From the NCBI GenBank assembly GCA_003290165.1, contig QNQO01005888.1, forward strand, positions 248,001-312,000: 64,000 nt of DNA, in the 5' to 3' direction. The stretch is from Berberis thunbergii (Eukaryota; Streptophyta; Magnoliopsida; Ranunculales; Berberidaceae). The notes under the pieces were generated by a model that saw only the letters and a list, made by a program, of their open reading frames with translations, ran no database searches and was not told where the DNA came from. How positions within the stretch are numbered: position 1 is the stretch's first letter; each line of letters begins with the position of its first letter. This document shows, piece after piece, positions 58,714 to 64,000 of this stretch. The position numbers were made by a program, and so were the translations under genes.

Positions 58714-61119
58714 GTGGGCCATCGATACGCTGATATCCAAAAGACATTTGGGGTCCCTGAGGACCTGCCATTCTATACTTTGAGTGATGATCAAACGCCG
58801 ATGTTTCCTTTAGAAGTTTTCATCTATTTGCACCGTGGGATACTTCAAACCAGGGTCTATTTTCCTGTTCTTGATGAGATCTTGGGCTTCTTGGAATTTA
58901 TTGGAATCGCTCCTGCCCAGTTGGTACCTAATGGGTACAGGATTATCTTTTTAATTTTGATCAGGGCGAAGGATGTTGGTGTCTGCGTGACTCAAAGGGT
59001 AATCCAGTTGATGACTTCCCCTCGGCTGAATGATCACTTTGTTTGCAAGATGACGTCGTCGACTTACTTCTGGAAGTTGTTAAATGGATTCAAATTCAGG
59101 CAGAAATAATGCTTTTTGGCTCATTCGGATTCGAAGTACTTCAAGTTCAAGGGTTGTCGCTTGAGCTGGATTTCAAGCCACTCCATAAACATAGTTTCAC
59201 CCTTTGATTTTGTTGTGTTCGTTGTATGTTGGTCGTCACATGCGTTTCTTTTAGGGAGGTTCCCCACTACTCCTCTTTCATTGGAGGAGCAAGTCACAAT
59301 GAAGGCATTCCGTGACAAGTCGTGAATGAGTATGGAAGACGTTATCCATCCTACGTGGATTGTGGGGATACTAGCACGTGGCCCCAATCTTTACAGAGTG
59401 CCGAAGGTTAAATCTTAAGGTGGAGCCCCTTCCAGGAAAAGGAAGGCTCCCAAAGTTAAGGTTCCTACCTTGCCAGACATAGATGGGCTTTTTGAGACGT
59501 TTGCCTCCTTCATAAGCTCGAAGAGGTCTCGCGCTAGGGTTGAGTCGACTGCCAAACGATCTGCTCCAGTAAGGGAGGGGCTTGAACCTGACCAGCCTGC
59601 CAGGGAGAAGGTCAAAATATCTAGTTGGATGAAGGACCACTTGCAGTTAGCAGGGGTTGATGATGCATCATAGCTGAGTACTGAGCAGGTTGAGGTTTTG
59701 CGTGAGAAGCTAATGTTTGCTGATATGGCAGCTTCTACTGGTGCTAGCCAATCCATACCTGTTATAGTGGAAGGTTCTAATGAGGATTCGCCTGCAGTCT
59801 CAAAGTTCAATCGGTCTGTTGGTGGGTCGTCCGACAGTGGTCGTGGTGGCGTGGGCCATCCCTCTTGTAGTTTTCATTGTTCCCCATCTCGCTCCAGACC
59901 ACATATATAGGTAATGGAGGTTCTGTTGGACAATTTGCTTCCTTCTCTTCCTTCAGATTTCGTTGAGCCGACTCGCAATAAAGGGCGGTTGCTGGTGACA
60001 AAGGGAAGGCCTTGGTGAGGTAGAAACTACAAAGGGTGGTGCTGGCATGATTCTGCATCTGGGAGACATCCATCTGAATGCGCGAAAGAGTTTGTTTGCT
60101 CCGGAAGTGGTGAAGATGAGCAACCAGGCCTGGCACCAAGGGGTTGACATGGACCATGCTTCGAGTAAGCATATAAGCATGTGTTACAGCTGGCTGATGG
60201 ACCACACTTTGAAGCCCGAGGAGGATACACTGGAAAGGCGTGTGGATAGAGGTTTGAAACACCTTATGTTGGGGATGTCTCAATTGAACTAAGTGGTTGT
60301 CGCTGGGATGGAAGTTGAGGCGGCTCGTGAAAGGGTGTACACCATGGAGCGTCATCTCAACTCTGCAGAAGTTGTATTCTGATGCACTTTTTGAAATTGA
60401 GTGGCTGAGAAAGTAGATTGATGAAAGGAGGCTAGAACAATCAACTGTTGATGTTGAGACTCAGAGGGTTCATCTAGAGGCCCTTGAGTCAAATGTAACA
60501 GTGGCGGTGTCCTCAAGGGACAAATTCAGACAAGAGTTGAACTTGGTCCATCATGATATGAAAATTGCACAAGAGGTTGCAACTAAGATGCACTCTAAAT
60601 TATAGTCTTTTGTTAAAGAGAACACCATGAAGGAGTCTGAATGGGTTGCCCACGAACAACAGTTAGAGGTCGACGTGGAATTCAATGGTCAGGAAGCCAA
60701 GAAAGTTGCGAACCAACTTCTCTTGGAGCAACATGAGCTTAGTGAGTTAAGAGTAGCATGGTTACAAAAAGTCTCAGGTTGATGCGCTGACAGGCAATCT
60801 GGAGTTGTTGGAGCATGAACTTACTGAAGCAAAGGCACACGAGGATGAGCTTCTTAAAGTGCAAGCCAAGTGTGAATTCCGCTGGGTCGTGTATGGGAGA
60901 TTAGAACTGTTGGCGCTGATGAAGGAAGAGCACCAGAATGGGACCTTGCTTATTATAAGAAGATGTCTTACGCAGACTTCAGAATGGTCTCTGCGTCATC
61001 AGAAGAAGAGGGTGATCCGGATCATGGCACTCAGATTGAGGCATGTACAGATGCAACTCCTGCCTCTTCTTCTACCAAGCTTAGCCCCCGCATTTGTACC
61101 CCCTCCTGATGAGGAGTAG
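58714..61119 (+). pseudogene. Antisense ORF of element E (putative gypsy-type transposon protein)
   Basis: Plus strand, antisense to the element. The first exon (58714-59109 and beyond) has TFGVPEDLPFYTLSDDQTPM, FIYLHRGILQTRVYFPVLDE and AQLVPNGYRIIFLILIRAKD, then a stop before CFLAHSDSKYFKFKG. About 35 N-terminal residues present in A are missing, because the ORF abuts the polypurine tract directly. The second part has GGAPSRKRKAPKVKV (59,420-59,465), SSKRSRARVEST, SVGGSSDSGRGGVGHPSCSF and MILHLGDIHLNARKSLFAPE, then a long coiled-coil (59,900-60,870) with AHEDELLKVQAKCEFRW. It ends PPPDEE at 61119, as A ends PSPNNE. Several stops and frameshifts. Function unknown. Confidence 0.78.
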
Positions 61120-61739
61120 ATTTTGTACATTTGCACTTTCTGTTTCAATTGTTAATGAAAACAAGTTTATTTTGAGTATGTTTTCTACCCGCAGTATGTT
61201 CGGTCTCCCTGTTGTGAATTTTCAATTTTTCTTTGTCGTTTTACTTTAACACAGGTCTGGTTTGGTTAGCAGAAAGTTGAGTGGTCTGTCTGTTATTGAG
61301 AGTTTGACCATTTTATATCACGAATGATTCTGACATACTCCTCTGTAAAGTCTCAGAGTTGTTATCGCTCAGTTACATCCAATAGCGAGCGTTCTGTGGA
61401 TGGTTTGGCAGTGGGTTGCATTGTCCAAGCAATGGCTCATTCTTAAGGTAAGTCGTTGGAGACTTAAGTTGCGTATCTGACCGTCGGTTGTGGTTGCATG
61501 CATGAGTGAACTGTTGCAGTCGAGCACATGATTGTATTTGAGTTAGAGCGCTTGTCCCAAGTTAGGTTTTGTAACCTCAGGCTGACATCCTATGTAGCAT
61601 TCATCCACATGTCAGCGGGTTGATTTCTAAGCTGGCTCGAATGACCATTATTGATAGTAGAATGTCAGCCTGTGTTTGCGTAAGGACGTTGTTTGAGCTA
61701 TAATTTACTTCAGTGACCGCTGTCTTGAAAAAGAGCGAT

Positions 61740-62600
61740 GTCGCGTGGCGAGCAGTTGACATCACTTTGGCTGACTAGGCTCCCACCTTTCGAACCATCT
61801 ATACCCGCGCGGAGCGGATTATAGGTTTGGGATGTTAAAATTTGCGATCATGGTCTGTTGGAGAGCAATGATCCCGTGGCAAGCTGTCGACATCAGTCAG
61901 AGCTTACCAAACTCCTACCTTTCAAATCATCTACACATGCAAGGAGCGGGCTAAAAGTTTGGATGTGAAAATTAGGCAACCATGGTCTATAGAAGAGCAG
62001 TGGCAAGCTGACGACATCAGTCGGATCTAACTAGGCTCCCACCTTCCAAATCATCTACATCCATGGGCATCGAGCTACAAATTTGGGAGTTTTCAGCAAG
62101 TCGTCGACATCAGTTACCCGTGGGCATCTAACTAAGCTCCCACCTTCTAAATCACCTTACAAATTTGGCAAGCCGTCAGCATCAGTTCGAGACTGACTAG
62201 GCTCCCACCTTCAAAACCATCTACACCCACGCAGAGTGGGCTACAAGTCTGAGAGTTGGTAATTTGGCAACCATGTTCTGTAGAAGAGCAGCGGTCTCAT
62301 GGCAAACCGTCGACATCAGTCGAAACTGACTAGGCTCCCACCTTCCAAACCATCTAAACACACGTGCAGCGGGCTACAGGTCTGGGCTTTGACCAGAAGC
62401 TCTCATTGTAAGTCATCACTGACTAGGCTTACCTGTTCGGATTTGGCGACCGTTGTCCACGAAGGGGTCACCGGTCTCTGGCGAATCATCATCATCAGGC
62501 GTAAGAGTGCTGATTAGACTCTAACTTCCTAAGCCATTGGCATCTGCGCATGGCGAACTACGTGTCGAGATGAATCAGAAGTCGTCATCATCATTCAAAA
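61740..62600 (-). repeat. Tandem repeat of about 127 bp in element E (reversed)
   Basis: Copies of GACTAGGCTCCCACCTTCCA, ATCATCTACACCC, GCTACAAGTCTGGGAG and CATGGCAAGCCGTCGACATC are the reverse complement of the unit in A and B. About six copies, one or two truncated (near 62,100-62,170). Confidence 0.86.
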
Positions 62601-62639
62601 CTGACTAAGCTTTCTTGGATAGGTTGGGGCTCTGCCTGT

Positions 62640-62962
62640 TACGAGCGTGCGAGCCTACTTTCGCATGCAGAGTGCATCGTGCGGATTAGTTTCGTTTCGA
62701 AAATAAAGAAGTACCTTAAATAAGCTGGTGATATGCAGGTGTGATTTGTGTGTCAAAAGTGACTAGGGTTTCTACTGCTCATGTCAGTGCACGTGGTAGA
62801 AAGGCTTGAATAGTGGGTTGAGCCCTTGGGCCCGTAAAAGAATAACTAGGCCCTATCGTAGGATCAAGACGCTACATGTACATCGTAGATTGCATGGTGA
62901 CACGTACGGCATAGATCGCAAGACGGTTGAGTATCGGTTACCCCCTTCCAATTAAGCTTCAT
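62640..62962 (-). other. Spacer segment of element E
   Basis: The reverse complement of 62,800-62,960 matches 14,655-14,800 in element A (GGGGTAACCGATACTCAACCG, GGGCCCA.GGGCT). Similarity ends at about 62,962, where plus-strand RT sequence starts. Confidence 0.65.
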
Positions 62963-64000
62963 TGACGCCTACTCAGGCTACAACCGGATATTAATGCACC
63001 ACCCTGGACCAAGAAAATACCTCTTTCATAACTGAGAGAGGAATATAGTGCTACAGGGTCATGTCGTTCGGTTTGAAGAATGCAGGTGCTACATATCAAC
63101 AACTGGTAAATCAAATAACAAATCGATAGGAACATGGAGGTCTACATAAACAATATGCTGGTCAAGAGCCTCCACAGCCCCGACCACATAGGAGACCTCG
63201 CAAAATTATTCAGCCAGCTTAGAAACTATCATATGAAACTCAACCCACAAAAATGTACGTTCAGAGTTGAGTCTTGAAAATTCTTAGGCTACATAATGAA
63301 CAAGAGGGGAATCGAAGCTGATCCAAAACAGATTAAGGCCCTTCTCGACATGAAAGCCCCCGCCAACATCAGAGACATTTAGAGCCTGACTGGGAGGGTG
63401 GCAGCACTCAATCGGTTTATATCTAAATCATCCAACAAATACCTCCATTTCTTCAAAGTACTAAAGAAGAAGCAAAGGATTCTCATGGGACGAAGAGTGC
63501 GAACAAGCCTTTAAGAGTCGAAAAGCATACATGGGGAGCCCCGAACTGCTATCAAAATTGGCAACAGGGGAAACACTCTACTTATACTTATCCATTTCCA
63601 AGCATGTTGTCAGCTCAGCCATCGTGCAAGATGACCGGGGAGTCCAAAGACTGGTATAGTGCACTGGCAAAACCTTCATGGAAGCAGAGGCACGCTACCC
63701 AGAATTGGAGAAGTTATTCCTGGCACTATTCTGTCCTCGAGAAAACTGAGGCCTTATTTTCAGGCCCACTCTATAACAATTCTAACTAAGCACCTGGTCC
63801 GCACGGTACTGCACAAGCCCAATTATCCGGCAGGATGGTGAAATGGTCAGTGGAGGTCGGGCAGTTTGACATAAGCTATGCCCTAAGAACCACCATTAAA
63901 GCACAAGCGCTGGCAAACTTCATTCCCGAATTTACTGGCAGAGAATAACCCAAGACGGGCTTTCTAGCCTAAGAATCAAACATTTAGGGGTGGACTTTGC
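62963..64000 (+). pseudogene. Tat-type reverse transcriptase/RNase H fragment
   Basis: Starts inside RT motif A: DAYSGYNRILMHHPGPRKYL. Then SFGLKNAGATYQQLVNQITN, VYINNMLVKSLHSPDHIGDL (both catalytic Asp of YxDD changed to Asn), LRNYHMKLNPQKCTF, FLGYIMNKRGIEADPKQIKA, LTGRVAALNRFISKSSNKY, and RNase H parts KTFMEAEARYPELEKLFLAL. Stops and frameshifts throughout. Cut by the window end. The opposite orientation to element E shows it is a separate insertion or a rearrangement. The autonomous relatives of elements A-E would carry a pol of this type. Confidence 0.87.

Noticed and set aside
59807..60355. 182-codon minus-strand ORF in element E
   Set aside because: Shadow of the plus-strand ORF that matches A and B; the minus frame is broken in the homologues.

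Overview
The window is nuclear DNA of a flowering plant, probably a eudicot. The evidence is an intron-rich plant heparanase-like gene, Ty3/Gypsy LTR retrotransposons of the Tat and Athila types, CACTA (En/Spm) and hAT DNA transposons, and captured exons of plant genes (ERECTA-type receptor kinase, neutral invertase, V-ATPase H, MBF1). I cannot name the species. Only one ordinary gene is visible; nearly all the rest is nested, decayed transposable elements.

Layout. 1-1411 is a 69-bp/138-bp tandem array. 1.7-4.7 kb is a minus-strand LTR element (gag, primer site, LTR) whose LTR holds a 1,026-bp hAT element with a perfect 8-bp target duplication. 4.7-6.2 kb carries a 308-bp CACTA-type MITE and a 387-bp hAT MITE. 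6,497-9,064 is a nine-exon GH79 heparanase-like gene with two single-base frameshifts. 9,477-20,082 looks like an old hAT element split by an LTR remnant and by a 9.4-kb LTR element (A). Element A has gag and protease on the plus strand, no recognisable reverse transcriptase or integrase, a tandem-repeat spacer, and a long antisense ORF before the 3' LTR. 21.5-27.8 kb is a related element (D) in minus orientation with the same layout. 27.8-34.2 kb is the 3' half of a third copy (B), whose LTR contains an Athila-like pol fragment.

34.2-56.7 kb is an Athila-like pol region cut by two large CACTA transposons in opposite orientation, 334 bp apart: CACTA-1 (35,479-44,637, decayed transposase on the minus strand) and CACTA-2 (44,972-54,716, no recognisable transposase). 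CACTA-2 carries exon-intron pieces of at least four recognisable unrelated host genes plus several unidentified ones, all on the element's sense strand. It is a Pack-CACTA. 58.0-62.9 kb is a fourth partial copy (E, minus orientation) of the A family. 62.96-64.0 kb is a decayed Tat-type reverse transcriptase/RNase H on the plus strand.

The two most interesting systems are (i) a non-autonomous Tat-like LTR family with a conserved, intron-containing antisense ORF and family-specific tandem repeats where pol should be, and (ii) the gene-collecting CACTA-2. No tRNA, rRNA or CRISPR array was seen. Catalytic-residue and domain statements come from reading motifs by eye; no database search was run.
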